Source: Ornithinibacillus massiliensis
GTDB taxonomy: Bacteria; Bacillota; Bacilli; Bacillales; Amphibacillaceae
NCBI RefSeq assembly: GCF_018310345.1
Contig: NZ_JAGXBY010000001.1
Coordinates: 558,001-622,000 of the forward strand
Direction: 5' to 3'
Length of the DNA stretch: 64,000 bases
The position numbers and the translations under genes were made by a program. Below the pieces are notes generated by a model. The model was not told where the DNA came from and did no database searches. It saw only the letters and a program-made list of their open reading frames with translations. Below are positions 26,021-35,804 of this stretch, in pieces. Position 1 is the first letter of the stretch, and each line of letters begins with the position of its first letter.

Positions 26021-26977
26021 TTAATTTAAGTCAATACGTTTATTGAGATAACGATAGGTAATATCGACAATTAGATTTACTAGTACAAAGAGTAAAGCAG
26101 CAACTAATACGGTACCTTGAACGAGTGGAAAGTCCCGTGCTTGGATAGAATCAATGACTAATTTCCCCATTCCATTAATAGCAAAGACGGTCTCTGTTAA
26201 AACAGTTCCACCTAATAGGGATCCAAATTGAAGACCAACAACAGTAACGACAGGGATTAAAGCATTTTTAAGTGCATGTCGATAAATGACGACTCGTTCT
26301 TTTGCGCCTTTTGCACGTGCAGTTCGGATATAATCTTGATCAATAACTTCTAGCATACTTGATCTCGTCATTCGAGCGATAATGGCTGCTCCACCGGTTC
26401 CTAATGTAATGACTGGCAGGACTACTTGTTCAAAGCTTCCCCAGCCGGATGGCTTAAACCATGCCGTGTTATCGAAAAATGGTACCCAACTCGGTAAGTC
26501 TAAACCAATAGCGAACCATTGTATTAACATTAACCCTAACCAGAAATTTGGCATGGATAGACCAAATAGAGCAATAATCATTAAGGAAACATCCCGGATA
26601 GAATATTGCTTAACAGCGGAAACAATCCCGGCAATCAATCCTAAGAAGATGCTAAGTACAATACTATAAAAAGCTAGTTCTACTGTAACCAAAATACGCA
26701 CACTGATTTCAGATGTTACATCTCGACCAGTTCGAATTGAATTTCCTAAATCCCCTTGTAGAAGATTAGATAAATAATTCCAATATTGTACATGATACGG
26801 ATCGTTAAGACCTAACCGTTCACGAATATTTTCTACTTGTTCTTTTGGTGCACTTTCACCCGCCATAATTTGTGCCGGGTCCCCAGGTACAAGATGTAAT
26901 AGGCTAAATACGATTAATGTTACACCTAATAATACTGGGATTGTTTGAAGTACACGTCGAATAATAAATACGAACAA
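26021..26977 (-). CDS. oppB: Peptide ABC transporter permease B
   Basis: 318 aa with six membrane helices of the DppB/OppB family. N-terminal LLHLVPGDPAQIMAGESAP motif and the cytoplasmic EAA loop (YIRTARAKGAKERVVIYRHALKNALIPVVT) that contacts the ATPase. The start is a TTG with GAGAGGG 9 bases upstream. It lies between the C permease gene (upstream, 15-bp gap) and the D ATPase gene. Confidence 0.9.
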   Translation of the reverse strand: MFVFIIRRVLQTIPVLLGVTLIVFSLLHLVPGDPAQIMAGESAPKEQVENIRERLGLNDPYHVQYWNYLSNLLQGDLGNSIRTGRDVTSEISVRILVTVELAFYSIVLSIFLGLIAGIVSAVKQYSIRDVSLMIIALFGLSMPNFWLGLMLIQWFAIGLDLPSWVPFFDNTAWFKPSGWGSFEQVVLPVITLGTGGAAIIARMTRSSMLEVIDQDYIRTARAKGAKERVVIYRHALKNALIPVVTVVGLQFGSLLGGTVLTETVFAINGMGKLVIDSIQARDFPLVQGTVLVAALLFVLVNLIVDITYRYLNKRIDLN

Positions 26978-26992
26978 TCTACTGCACCCTCT

Positions 26993-27889
26993 CTATTTTT
27001 TTGATTTTGGATCAAATGCATCTCTTAACCCATCTCCTAGGATATTAAAGGCTATAACGACGATGACAATAGCGATTCCCGGAAAGAAAGAGACATGTGG
27101 CGCACTATACAAATAGTTACGTCCATCACTTAACATTGCTCCCCATTCTGGGATTGGAGGTTTTGCCCCGAGTCCTAAGAACGATAAGCCGGTAGCAGTT
27201 AAGATTGCAGTAGCAATACTTAATGTTATTTGAACAATAAGAGGTGACAAGGTATTCGGTAAGATGTGTTTAAAGATAATTCGTAAGTCACTTGCTCCAA
27301 GTGCTTTTACAGCATCAATGTACTCCAGCTTTTTCACTGCTAACGTTGAGCCTCTAACAATTCTTGCAAATACAGGAATCGAAAATATAGCGATAGCAAT
27401 AATAACATTTTGTATGCTTCCACCTAGTACACTAACAATTGCTAAGGCTAGCAGTATACCTGGAAATGCTAGTAGAACATCCATACAACGCATAATAATT
27501 GAATCTACACGTCCTCCATAATATCCGGATATAATTCCTATTACGGTTCCAACAATCGCTCCTAATATAACGGAAGAAAAGCCGACTCTTAATGTAATAG
27601 ACATTCCTTCGATAATCCGACTGAAAATATCTCTACCATGGTGATCGGTTCCAAACCAGTGGTCGGCGGAAGGGGGAGCTAATTTGTTTACAAGATCACC
27701 TGAATCTTCGGGATAAGGTACAAAATAAGGCCCGATAAGGGAAACTAAAATAAAAAAGAAGAGGAGAATTCCTCCAATTACAGCGGCTTTGTTTTTCCTA
27801 AATTTCTTTAGGAAGGTTTTCATACGATGAACTTGCACATTTCGATGTTGTTCATAAATAGAAGGTTGATTTTGTAATGGTTGTCCCAT
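26993..27889 (-). CDS. oppC: Peptide ABC transporter permease C
   Basis: 298 aa, DppC/OppC family with six membrane helices and a cytoplasmic N-terminus. Motifs: LVNKLAPPSADHWFGTDHHGRDIFSRI and the EAA loop EYIDAVKALGASDLRIIFKHILPNTLSPL. First gene of the leftward operon (order C-B-D-F). The ATG is preceded by AAAGGGTG about 10 bases upstream. The binding-protein gene is divergently transcribed 386 bp away. Confidence 0.9.
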   Translation of the reverse strand: MGQPLQNQPSIYEQHRNVQVHRMKTFLKKFRKNKAAVIGGILLFFFILVSLIGPYFVPYPEDSGDLVNKLAPPSADHWFGTDHHGRDIFSRIIEGMSITLRVGFSSVILGAIVGTVIGIISGYYGGRVDSIIMRCMDVLLAFPGILLALAIVSVLGGSIQNVIIAIAIFSIPVFARIVRGSTLAVKKLEYIDAVKALGASDLRIIFKHILPNTLSPLIVQITLSIATAILTATGLSFLGLGAKPPIPEWGAMLSDGRNYLYSAPHVSFFPGIAIVIVVIAFNILGDGLRDAFDPKSKK

Positions 27890-27937
27890 AATGCAATTTA
27901 CACCCTTTCTAGAGAGATAAGAAGTATAAACAGAGAT

Positions 27938-28090
27938 GCCTAGCTCCGGGCACCTGAGACTAGCAGACTTCCTTCACCTCGGTACGATAAGTCAACATCG
28001 ACTCTCTACAGTCGTCGTGTTTCCTTCATTTCCTAAGGCTTAGTCCCTTCTGTATGTCTAATGCGAGTGCCCTGCGCCTTTCTATCAAGT
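27938..28090. repeat. Dispersed Bacillaceae intergenic repeat between divergent opp genes
   Basis: A GC-richer block in an AT-rich gap. GGGCAC (27948-27953) and GTGCCC (28067-28072) form outer arms, with a GACT...AGTC mini-stem and several 'cttcc' pyrimidine runs inside. I recall similar 'tagctcc...gtcaacatcgact...tgcgccttt' blocks in intergenic regions of many Bacillaceae. No coding potential is visible. The rest of the gap (28091-28275) is AT-rich and must hold the promoters. Confidence 0.5.
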
Positions 28091-28221
28091 TATAATTATC
28101 TGTTTATTCCATTGATTTATACTATTATATCATCATAGTTTATTATGACAATAAATAATTAAAAAAATAGTCTTGTAATTTGTACTACTATCATATATAT
28201 TAATATGTATCTGCAATATTC

Positions 28222-28248
28222 AGACACTTTATATTTCTATGAGTGTCT
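28222..28248. promoter_or_regulatory. Inverted repeat upstream of the peptide-binding protein gene
   Basis: AGACACT (28222-28228) and AGTGTCT (28242-28248) are perfect inverted arms 13 bases apart, just before the ribosome site. It could be an operator or a leader hairpin; I cannot tell which. Confidence 0.4.
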
Positions 28249-28275
28249 ACTAAAACGAAATGGGGGTATAAACAA

Positions 28276-29928
28276 GTGAATTTGTCAAAAAGATTACTCG
28301 TTTTTCTTGCAACAGTGCTAATGCTGAGTTTTGTACTTGTAGCATGTGCAAGCGAACCAAATGAAAATGGTTCACCAACAGATGATGGTGATACAGAGGA
28401 ACCAGCTGACAACGGCGAGGATACAACAGACAGTGGTGAAACCGATGGTCAAAGTGGTGGTAATGACTTAGTTATTGCAAACTCTTCTGATGCTGTTTCA
28501 TTAGACCCTGCTGGATCTAACGATGTACCTTCCAGTAATGTTGCTGCTAATATTTATGAATCTTTAGTTAAACAGGATCAAAATATGGAATTGCAGCCAA
28601 GTCTAGCTGAAAGCTGGGAACTTGTAGAAGATAATGTATGGGAGTTTAAGCTTCGTGAGGGAGTTAAGTTCCATGATGGATCAGACTTTAATGCGGAAGT
28701 AGTAAAAATGAATATCGAAAGAGTACTTGATGAAGATGTCGCATCGCCACGTTCTTTCTTATATAGTATGGTTACAGATATTGAAGTGGTGGATGACTAT
28801 ACGGTTCGATTTACGACAGAATTTCCATTCTCTCCACTTCCAGCCCACTTAGCACATAATGGTGGAGCAATGGTGTCCCCTAAATTAATTGAGGAAGACT
28901 ATGCTGCAATGGAAGCAGGGGAAGAACCAGGTAGTGTGATTAATGAAAACCCAGTGGGCACAGGCTTCTTTAAATTTGAAGAATGGGTACCTGGTCAGCA
29001 TATTAAGTTAGTTCGGAATGATGATTATTGGGGAGAACCGGCAAAATTAGATTCTGTTACCTTTAAAGTTGTTTCTGAAGATTTAACAAGAGTAGCAGAG
29101 CTAAGAACAGGAGATTCTCATATTTCTGACCCGTTAAGTCCTTCAGATGTAGCAGAAATTGAAAATACAGATGGATTACATGTTAATACACAAGGAAGTG
29201 TAAGTTTATCTTATGTTGGATTTAATATGGAAAAAGAACCATTTAATGACCCTCGGGTCCGCCAAGCAATAAATATGGCGATTGACAGGTCGCAAATCAT
29301 TGATGGTATTTATAATGGTGTAGGAATTCCTGCCATTGGACCATTAGCACCGGACGTATTTGGATATGATCCAAATGTACCTGGTTTGGAATATGATCCA
29401 GAAAAGGCAAAAGAGCTCCTTGCTGAAGCAGGCTTTGAAGACGGGTTCTCGACTACACTTTGGACTAATGATAACCGTGAACGTATGGACATGGCTACCA
29501 ATGTTCAAGCACAATTAAAAGAATTTGGTATTGAGGTTCAGATAGAAGTTATGGAGTGGGGGGCATACTTGGATCAAACAGCTAATGGAGAGCATGATAT
29601 GTTCATTCTTGGTTGGTCGACCGTTACAGGTGACGCGGACTACGGACTATATGCTTTGCTACACTCTGACAATGTCGGTGAACCTGGTAACCGTACTTTC
29701 ACAAAAGACCCAGAGTTAGATGCATTACTTGATGAGGCTCGTCAAACATCTGATGCGGAAGAAAGAGCAGAGCTATATAGACAAATTCAAGAAATGCTTG
29801 TCGATATAGCACCAATGCTATATATCCATCACCAAGAATACTTATTAGGTGTTAGCGATAAGGTACAGGGATTAATTCAAGATCCGACTGGTATCCTTCG
29901 TTTGCAAAATGTTACATTAACTGAATAG
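28276..29928 (+). CDS. oppA: Peptide-binding lipoprotein (family 5 solute-binding protein)
   Basis: 550 aa. The signal peptide ends in LVLVAC (Cys24), followed by a long acidic, Gly/Ser/Thr-rich linker and a SBP_bac_5 domain (VSLDPAGSNDVPSSNVAANIYESLV; GVKFHDGSDFNAEVVKMNI). It is the external receptor for the divergent C-B-D-F transporter, of the DppA/AppA/GsiB type. The frame runs up to a GTG at 28243, but the GTG at 28276 has GGGGGT 8 bases upstream and starts a clean signal peptide, so I use it. Own terminator downstream. Confidence 0.88.
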   Translation: MNLSKRLLVFLATVLMLSFVLVACASEPNENGSPTDDGDTEEPADNGEDTTDSGETDGQSGGNDLVIANSSDAVSLDPAGSNDVPSSNVAANIYESLVKQDQNMELQPSLAESWELVEDNVWEFKLREGVKFHDGSDFNAEVVKMNIERVLDEDVASPRSFLYSMVTDIEVVDDYTVRFTTEFPFSPLPAHLAHNGGAMVSPKLIEEDYAAMEAGEEPGSVINENPVGTGFFKFEEWVPGQHIKLVRNDDYWGEPAKLDSVTFKVVSEDLTRVAELRTGDSHISDPLSPSDVAEIENTDGLHVNTQGSVSLSYVGFNMEKEPFNDPRVRQAINMAIDRSQIIDGIYNGVGIPAIGPLAPDVFGYDPNVPGLEYDPEKAKELLAEAGFEDGFSTTLWTNDNRERMDMATNVQAQLKEFGIEVQIEVMEWGAYLDQTANGEHDMFILGWSTVTGDADYGLYALLHSDNVGEPGNRTFTKDPELDALLDEARQTSDAEERAELYRQIQEMLVDIAPMLYIHHQEYLLGVSDKVQGLIQDPTGILRLQNVTLTE

Positions 29929-29945
29929 TAATATAATAGTAGAAA

Positions 29946-29980
29946 GACGGTATTCTTATTAAAGAATACCGTCCTTTTTT
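29946..29980. terminator. Terminator after the binding-protein gene, probably bidirectional
   Basis: GACGGTATTCTT (29946-29957) pairs perfectly with AAGAATACCGTC (29962-29973), then TTTTTT on the plus strand. The minus strand has TTTCT after the stem and may serve the convergent MFS gene. Confidence 0.8.
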
Positions 29981-30037
29981 AAAAAAAAGTATGAATGCTT
30001 CTAGTTGAGATGATGATCTTCTATTGAACTGTCGTTT

Positions 30038-31231
30038 CTACTGTGATAACGAATGAGTTTTCTCTACTGTGTACTCGTAACGATACCAAGCGAATAGAAG
30101 AAATCCTCCACTTAAAATTAATAGTCCACTAGTTACATAGAAAACAGTGGATATGCCATTAAACGCAGCAATTAATCCTCCGAGTGCGGGACCAATTATA
30201 TTGCCGAGGAACCGGAGACTTGTATTGTATCCTAATACTTCCCCTTGCATGGATAACGGTGCCTCTTGGCGGATATAAGCCATTCTTAAAGGAATAATTC
30301 CTCCGATAGAAACGCCCAATAAGAAACGAACTATGACAAGTTGCCAAATAGATGTGACAAACGCTCCCGGTATATAAACAATACCCGCCATGAAAAGAAG
30401 GGCGATTAATATTTTTATATACCCATGTTGATCTCCTAATTTGCCCCATTTTCTGGACATCAGTAAATTACCTAGTCCGGCTGCAGAGAATGCAATACCC
30501 GAGAAAAATGCTATATTAGCGGGACCATGAATTTCTTCCACGTACAACGAGAGAATCGGTTGTACAGAGAAGTGCGCAATTTGTACTAAAGCAGAAATGA
30601 GCATGACAACTAATAAAATTGGATGTCTTATTATATGCAAAATAACTTCCTTCCTGGAATATGCTTTATGTTCTTTGTCGGTAGCAAATTCGAAACGTTC
30701 TTCCCTAATACCGAATAAAACAATAAGTCCGGAAAGAATAATGGTAATAGCGACCCATTTAAATGTAGCCGAATAACCGAATGCATCTGCTAATGCTCCG
30801 CCTAAAAGTGGGCCCATCAGTGTTCCAGTTATACTACCAGTTTGTAATGTGCCAAGTACCTTTCCTGCTATGTTCTTAGGAGTTTGCGTAGCAATAAGGG
30901 CTTGTGACATCGGAATAAAACCGGTGAAAATTCCCATGAAAAGACGGAGTATAAATAATTGCCAAACATTTGTAGCGAATCCCATTAAAAATACAGATAA
31001 TCCTATCCCACTTGCAAAGAAGATTAATAGTTTTTTTCTTCCATATTTATCCCCAACTCTACCCCAGATTGGTGCAAAAATAAATGCAGCGATAAAGGTA
31101 ACGAGAAATACCCAGCCAGACCAATTCTGAACATAGACATCAGAGAAATTTCCAAATGAATCTATATACAAGGAAAGAAAGGGGATTACCATTGTGGTAC
31201 TTCCGGCAATAAAGAAGTTGGCAAACCACAT
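30038..31231 (-). CDS. MFS multidrug efflux transporter, start uncertain
   Basis: At least 397 aa, 12 membrane helices, drug:H+ antiporter type. Motif A is GRVGDKYGRKK; the motif-C region is TGSITGTLMGPLLGGALADAFG. The first ATG in frame (31231) begins already inside helix 1 (MWFANFFIAGS) and has no ribosome site. The reading frame continues upstream through a plausible polar N-terminus (ISTENSNATRNLVI). An AAGAAGG ribosome site lies 9 bases before an ATT codon at 31273, but no ATG, GTG or TTG fits. Either translation starts at ATT or the ATG works poorly. Confidence 0.8.
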   Translation of the reverse strand: MWFANFFIAGSTTMVIPFLSLYIDSFGNFSDVYVQNWSGWVFLVTFIAAFIFAPIWGRVGDKYGRKKLLIFFASGIGLSVFLMGFATNVWQLFILRLFMGIFTGFIPMSQALIATQTPKNIAGKVLGTLQTGSITGTLMGPLLGGALADAFGYSATFKWVAITIILSGLIVLFGIREERFEFATDKEHKAYSRKEVILHIIRHPILLVVMLISALVQIAHFSVQPILSLYVEEIHGPANIAFFSGIAFSAAGLGNLLMSRKWGKLGDQHGYIKILIALLFMAGIVYIPGAFVTSIWQLVIVRFLLGVSIGGIIPLRMAYIRQEAPLSMQGEVLGYNTSLRFLGNIIGPALGGLIAAFNGISTVFYVTSGLLILSGGFLLFAWYRYEYTVEKTHSLSQ

Positions 31232-31507
31232 GATTACTAAATTACGTGTTGCATTGGAGTTTTCCGTACTAATTGGTTTTTGCCTTCTTTCTGTATAATT
31301 ATTTCGATAACCTAAATATACCGGAAACCGAAATAAATTTAAAGTATTAATTCTTACATAGGCAGATAAGGAAGAATGAAAATTTTTCCATATAGTATTA
31401 GTTTTTCAGTTAAAATAGTGATATTTTTGTTATATTGGGTATAATCAATGTAAGAGAATAATATTTTTTAAGACAAGCATTCTAATAAGCTAGAAAGGGG
31501 TATACGA

Positions 31508-32416
31508 ATGAAACGATTTATGAAGCTAACAGTATTGTATACATTAATTGTGAGTTTATTTGCAGCCTTTGTCATTCCTGTGAGTGCGGATGAGGCAATA
31601 AATGAAAAGCTTGGCGTGCCGATTGTTGTTTATGGAGGTAATTTAACAGACGAACAAAAAGCACAGACGGAGGACCTGTTAGAAGTAACGAACCCTGATA
31701 TGGTTGATATTTTCACTGTAACAGGGGAAGACTTGGCTAAATATATCGGAGGAAATCCGAATTCTCGAATGTTCTCCTCGGCGAAAATAACAATAGAAGA
31801 AGAGGGAGTGGGGCTCAATGTATCCATTATCACTCCTGATAATATTACAGAAGTAACAAGTGAAATGTACGCAAATGCACTGCTAACAGCTGGAGTTGAG
31901 AATGCGACGGTTGTTGTTGCATCCCCTGTCAAAGTTACTGGCCATTCTGCCTTGACTGGTATATATAAGGCTTACGATGTCGGAGGGGTAGAGCTCGATA
32001 AAGAACGTATGGAGCTTGCTAATGAGGAGTTAAATGTCGCAACAGACCTTGTGAAAGACGCAGGACTAACATCTGAACAAGTAAGTGATTTAATTACGCA
32101 AATCAAGCAAGCTATTGCGGAACAAAACCCAGCATCTATAGAAGATATCGAAAGAATCGTACAAGAGCAGTTGAGTAAATTGGAAATAAAATTAAGTGAT
32201 GAAGACCGTCAGTTATTAATTAATTTGTTTGAGAAAATGCGTAATTTAGATATTAATTTTGATCAAGTGAAGAATCAGCTAAACGATATTGCATCAAAAG
32301 TCCAAGGTAAAATAGAGGATATTTTAGCAGATGAAGGATTTTGGGACAATGTAGGAAGCTTCTTCAAAAAACTATTTGAAGCTATAGGGCAGTTTTTCTC
32401 TGGATTATTTGGATAA
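31508..32416 (+). CDS. Exported DUF1002 protein
   Basis: 302 aa with a cleavable signal peptide (about residues 1-27, ending PVSADEA) and a DUF1002 domain (YGGNLTDEQKAQTEDLL; SALTGIYKAY). The C-terminal third is a charged coiled-coil-like region and ends in the aromatic/Gly tail LFEAIGQFFSGLFG. Such proteins are secreted in Firmicutes; the function is unknown. ATG with AAAGGGG upstream and a terminator behind it. Single gene. Confidence 0.8.
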   Translation: MKRFMKLTVLYTLIVSLFAAFVIPVSADEAINEKLGVPIVVYGGNLTDEQKAQTEDLLEVTNPDMVDIFTVTGEDLAKYIGGNPNSRMFSSAKITIEEEGVGLNVSIITPDNITEVTSEMYANALLTAGVENATVVVASPVKVTGHSALTGIYKAYDVGGVELDKERMELANEELNVATDLVKDAGLTSEQVSDLITQIKQAIAEQNPASIEDIERIVQEQLSKLEIKLSDEDRQLLINLFEKMRNLDINFDQVKNQLNDIASKVQGKIEDILADEGFWDNVGSFFKKLFEAIGQFFSGLFG

Positions 32417-32435
32417 TACCAATATGGGAAGCGTG

Positions 32436-32471
32436 AAAGGAGTACATTCCATTGAGGATGTGCTCCTTTTT
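32436..32471 (+). terminator. Terminator after the DUF1002 gene
   Basis: AAAGGAGTACAT (32436-32447) pairs with ATGTGCTCCTTT (32458-32469; one T-G pair), then more T. Confidence 0.75.
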
Positions 32472-32878
32472 TGTACGTTAGAAAGTTAAAATGATTAGTA
32501 CTATACTAAATAATCAATTATTTAACGACACTAAATATTTAGAAGATTTAATCATAATACAAATAGACTACAAGGTTGTTAAAAAATATGAAGAAATTTG
32601 TCGAAATAAAAATAGCCTTAAAACCGTTGATATACATAGGTTTTTGGGAGTTTTACAAAATATTACCGTGAAAGTTTTTTTAATCTTTTTTTAAATTTGA
32701 CGTGCAATCTAAAAAGTTTGGTAGTATAATAGTTTTCATCACGTAATTCCAATAACACTAAATTATCAGAATAATTTAAACAATATTAAGATTAGCCTAT
32801 ATCATAAATACTGTGAAAAAGTACACCCTAAAAAGGCATAATGTCTTGGGCCTACAATTATAAATAGGGGGATAAAAA
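32472..32878. other. AT-rich leader region of opp operon 1
   Basis: No convincing gene. A perfect TATAAT at 32725-32730 could be the operon promoter, but the only good -35 (TTGACG at 32697) is 22 bases away, so spacing is poor. A 67-codon open frame at 32491-32694 has AT-rich composition and no ribosome site and is probably chance. Confidence 0.4.
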
Positions 32879-33892
32879 ATGTCAGAAAAACTTCTAGAAA
32901 TCAAAAATTTAAAAACTTCATTCCGTATCAAAGACGATTACCATGCTGCGGTGGATAATTTATCTTTAACTGTTAATAAGAATGAAGTTCTTGCCATTGT
33001 TGGAGAATCTGGTTGTGGTAAAAGTGCTTTAGCATTCTCCATAATGGGTCTTCATACTCGTGCGAAGATTGAAGGAGAAATCTTATATAAAGGCAAGAAC
33101 ATTGCCAAAATGACTCCTTCAGAATTAAACAAGGTACGCGGTAAAGATTTAGGTATGATATTTCAGGATCCACTAACTTCATTGAACCCATTAATGGAGG
33201 TTGGCGAGCAGATTGGAGAAACCTTATTTCTACACAATAAGAATATGTCCAAGAATGAACGTAGAGCAAAAGTATTAGATTTATTGAATAAGGTTGGTAT
33301 CCCTCGTGCGGAACATGTTATTAATCAGTTCCCACATGAATTGTCAGGTGGTATGCGTCAACGTGTCATGATAGCAATGGCAATCGCAAATGAGCCCGAA
33401 CTACTAATTGCAGATGAGCCAACAACAGCACTAGACGTTACGATCCAATCACAAATTTTAGATTTGATCAATAAGCTTAAAGATGAAATGGATTCAGGTA
33501 TTATTCTTATCACCCATGATCTAGGGGTAGTTGCTGAGATGGCAGACCGAGTAGCAGTAATGTATGCTGGACAAGTTGTTGAAATTGCAGATGTACAAAC
33601 ACTATTTGAAAATCCATTACATCCATACACAAGATCATTATTGAATTCCGTACCGAATGGTAATACAAAACAGGATCAATTACATGTTATTCAAGGGATT
33701 GTACCTTCCCTTCAGAATCTGCCAAGAGAAGGTTGTCGTTTCAGTGCTCGAATACCTTGGGTAGATGAATCAGCACATGAAAAAAATCCGGAACTAAAAG
33801 AAGTAACACCAGGGCACCATGTTCGTTGTACATGCTACAAGCACTTTAGCTTCCCTGATGAAAGCAAGGAGGAACAACATGTCTTATCTTGA
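32879..33892 (+). CDS. oppD: Oligopeptide ABC transporter ATPase D, operon 1
   Basis: 337 aa. Walker [10 protein letters not shown] (residues 42-50), signature LSGGMRQR, Walker B LLIADEPTTALD. The C-terminal motif is altered: GCRF is followed by RIPW instead of RCP, and the third Cys is replaced (ESAHEKNPEL), leaving only some of the usual cysteines (VRCTCYKHF). First gene of a five-gene operon D-F-B-C-A. ATG with GGGGGAT upstream. By eye roughly four-fifths of residues match the operon 2 copy at 39306. Confidence 0.9.
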   Translation: MSEKLLEIKNLKTSFRIKDDYHAAVDNLSLTVNKNEVLAIVGESGCGKSALAFSIMGLHTRAKIEGEILYKGKNIAKMTPSELNKVRGKDLGMIFQDPLTSLNPLMEVGEQIGETLFLHNKNMSKNERRAKVLDLLNKVGIPRAEHVINQFPHELSGGMRQRVMIAMAIANEPELLIADEPTTALDVTIQSQILDLINKLKDEMDSGIILITHDLGVVAEMADRVAVMYAGQVVEIADVQTLFENPLHPYTRSLLNSVPNGNTKQDQLHVIQGIVPSLQNLPREGCRFSARIPWVDESAHEKNPELKEVTPGHHVRCTCYKHFSFPDESKEEQHVLS

Positions 33893-34811
33893 GGTAAATG
33901 ATTTAAAAGTTCACTTTCCAATAAAGGGTGGTATTTTCGGTAGAACAGTGGGACATATAAAGGCTGTTGATGGGGTATCATTCACTTTAGAAAAAGGAAA
34001 GACATATGGTTTAGTAGGAGAATCTGGTTCTGGTAAAACAACTACTGGTAGATCCATTATCGGTTTAAATACGATTACATCCGGAAAAGTTATGTTTGAT
34101 GGTCAGGATATAACGAATATTGCACGTGGCCGTTCCGAAGCGCGTAAAAATATTCAAATGATTTTTCAAGACCCATATTCATCATTAAACCCGAAAAAAC
34201 GTGTGGTAGACATCGTATCTGAACCGCTACGTAACTTTGAAAATTTAACTCGTAAAGAAGAGCGTAAGAGAGTACAAGAATTATTGGAGCTAGTCGGATT
34301 AAGTCCTGAAAGTATTTTAAAATATCCCCATGAATTCTCAGGTGGGCAACGTCAACGTATTGGTATCGCTAGAGCAATCGCATTAAAACCAAAACTTATT
34401 ATTGCGGACGAGCCAGTTTCAGCACTAGATGTTTCGGTGCAAGCTCAAGTATTAAACTTTATGAAAGAGATTCAAAAGGAACTTGATTTAACATATCTGT
34501 TTATTAGCCATGACTTAGGAGTAATCAAGCACATGTGTGATGATATCGGAATTATGTACAAAGGTCGCTATGTGGAAGCAGGTACTGCAGAGGACATCTT
34601 TAACAATCCTCAGCATATTTATACGAAGCGCTTAGTGGCGGCAATTCCGGATATTGATCCTAAAAAACGTGAGGAAAAACGTCAATTCCGTGAAGAAGTA
34701 AAAATGGAATACGAACAATCCTACAATGATTACTTTGATGAGGAAGGTTTAGCCTATAAATTACAGCCAGTGTCTGACACGCATTTAGTGGCTTTACCTG
34801 AGAAAGGTTGA
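33879..34811 (+). CDS. oppF: Oligopeptide ABC transporter ATPase F, operon 1
   Basis: 310 aa. Walker A GESGSGKTT (47-55), signature FSGGQRQR, Walker B LIIADEPVSALD. It lacks the C-terminal cysteine motif of the leftward oppF and ends instead in an acidic/aromatic tail (YNDYFDEEGLAYKL...HLVALPEKG), as in lactococcal-type Opp ATPases. The frame is open 20 codons upstream, but the ATG at 33879 follows AAGGAGGAAC and overlaps oppD by 14 bases. The same overlap occurs in operon 2, which supports the start. Confidence 0.9.
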   Translation: MSYLEVNDLKVHFPIKGGIFGRTVGHIKAVDGVSFTLEKGKTYGLVGESGSGKTTTGRSIIGLNTITSGKVMFDGQDITNIARGRSEARKNIQMIFQDPYSSLNPKKRVVDIVSEPLRNFENLTRKEERKRVQELLELVGLSPESILKYPHEFSGGQRQRIGIARAIALKPKLIIADEPVSALDVSVQAQVLNFMKEIQKELDLTYLFISHDLGVIKHMCDDIGIMYKGRYVEAGTAEDIFNNPQHIYTKRLVAAIPDIDPKKREEKRQFREEVKMEYEQSYNDYFDEEGLAYKLQPVSDTHLVALPEKG

Positions 34812-34815
34812 TAAT

Positions 34816-35778
34816 ATGTGGAAATTTACATTACGTCGTACATTAATTATGATTCCTCAATTAATTGTTCTTAGTATTTTAATTTTCGTACTAGCACAAT
34901 TAATGCCAGGGGATGCACTATCAGGGCAAATTGACCCGAATGTTGATCCAAAAAGACTGGAAGAGATTCGTGAAAATTTGGGTTGGAATGACCCATGGCA
35001 TGAACAGTACGTAAGATGGATGGGAGGCGTGCTTCAGGGTGATTTAGGACAATCGTTCCGTTTTAAAATGCCTGTTACAGAACTAATTGGGCAACGTATT
35101 GTCAATACATTCTGGTTATCGGTAGCAACATTACTCTTCACCTATCTGATCGCTATTCCACTAGGTATTGTTAGTGGCCGATACAATGATACATGGCGTG
35201 ATCAATTGATTACTGGTTATACGTATGTTGGCTTTGCTACACCATTATTCATTTTTGCACTTGTAATGCTTTGGTTATTCGGTTTCCAATTAGGTTGGTT
35301 CCCAACTAGTGGTAGTGTAACACCGGGGCTTGAACCTGGAACGTTTGACTACTTTATGAGCAAACTTTATCACTTGTTACTACCAGCATTGTCCATGGCA
35401 CTAATTACAACATATAGTACGATTCAATATTTACGTAATGAAATTGTTGATACGAAGCACAAAGACTTCATTTTAACAGCTAGAGCAAAAGGGGCTTCTG
35501 AGAGACGAGTCTATAATCGCCATATTTTAAGAAACTCACTTTTACCGATTGCGGCATTCTTTGGATTTGAGATTACGGGGTTAATTGGTGGCTCTATTTT
35601 CATTGAGAACATTTTTGGATATCCGGGAATGGGTCAATTATTAGTAGAATCCATTAGCTTACGTGATTACACGGTATTAACTGCAACTACATTATTATTC
35701 GGTGTTGCATCGATTGTTGGGGCATTATTATCTGACATTATCTTAAGTATTGTAGATCCAAGAATTCGTATTAAATAA
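34816..35778 (+). CDS. oppB: Oligopeptide ABC transporter permease B, operon 1
   Basis: 320 aa, six membrane helices. FVLAQLMPGDALSGQ near the N-terminus and EAA loop FILTARAKGASERRVYNRHILRNSLLPI. Starts 4 bases after oppF. Relatives are the B permeases of AppBC/Opp systems for longer peptides. Confidence 0.9.
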   Translation: MWKFTLRRTLIMIPQLIVLSILIFVLAQLMPGDALSGQIDPNVDPKRLEEIRENLGWNDPWHEQYVRWMGGVLQGDLGQSFRFKMPVTELIGQRIVNTFWLSVATLLFTYLIAIPLGIVSGRYNDTWRDQLITGYTYVGFATPLFIFALVMLWLFGFQLGWFPTSGSVTPGLEPGTFDYFMSKLYHLLLPALSMALITTYSTIQYLRNEIVDTKHKDFILTARAKGASERRVYNRHILRNSLLPIAAFFGFEITGLIGGSIFIENIFGYPGMGQLLVESISLRDYTVLTATTLLFGVASIVGALLSDIILSIVDPRIRIK

Positions 35779-35804
35779 GAATAGGTAATCGTGAGGTGAA
35801 ATAA

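Noticed and set aside
32491..32694. 67-codon plus-strand open frame upstream of opp operon 1
   Set aside because: AT-rich composition, no ribosome site, overlaps the likely promoter region, and no recognisable motif.
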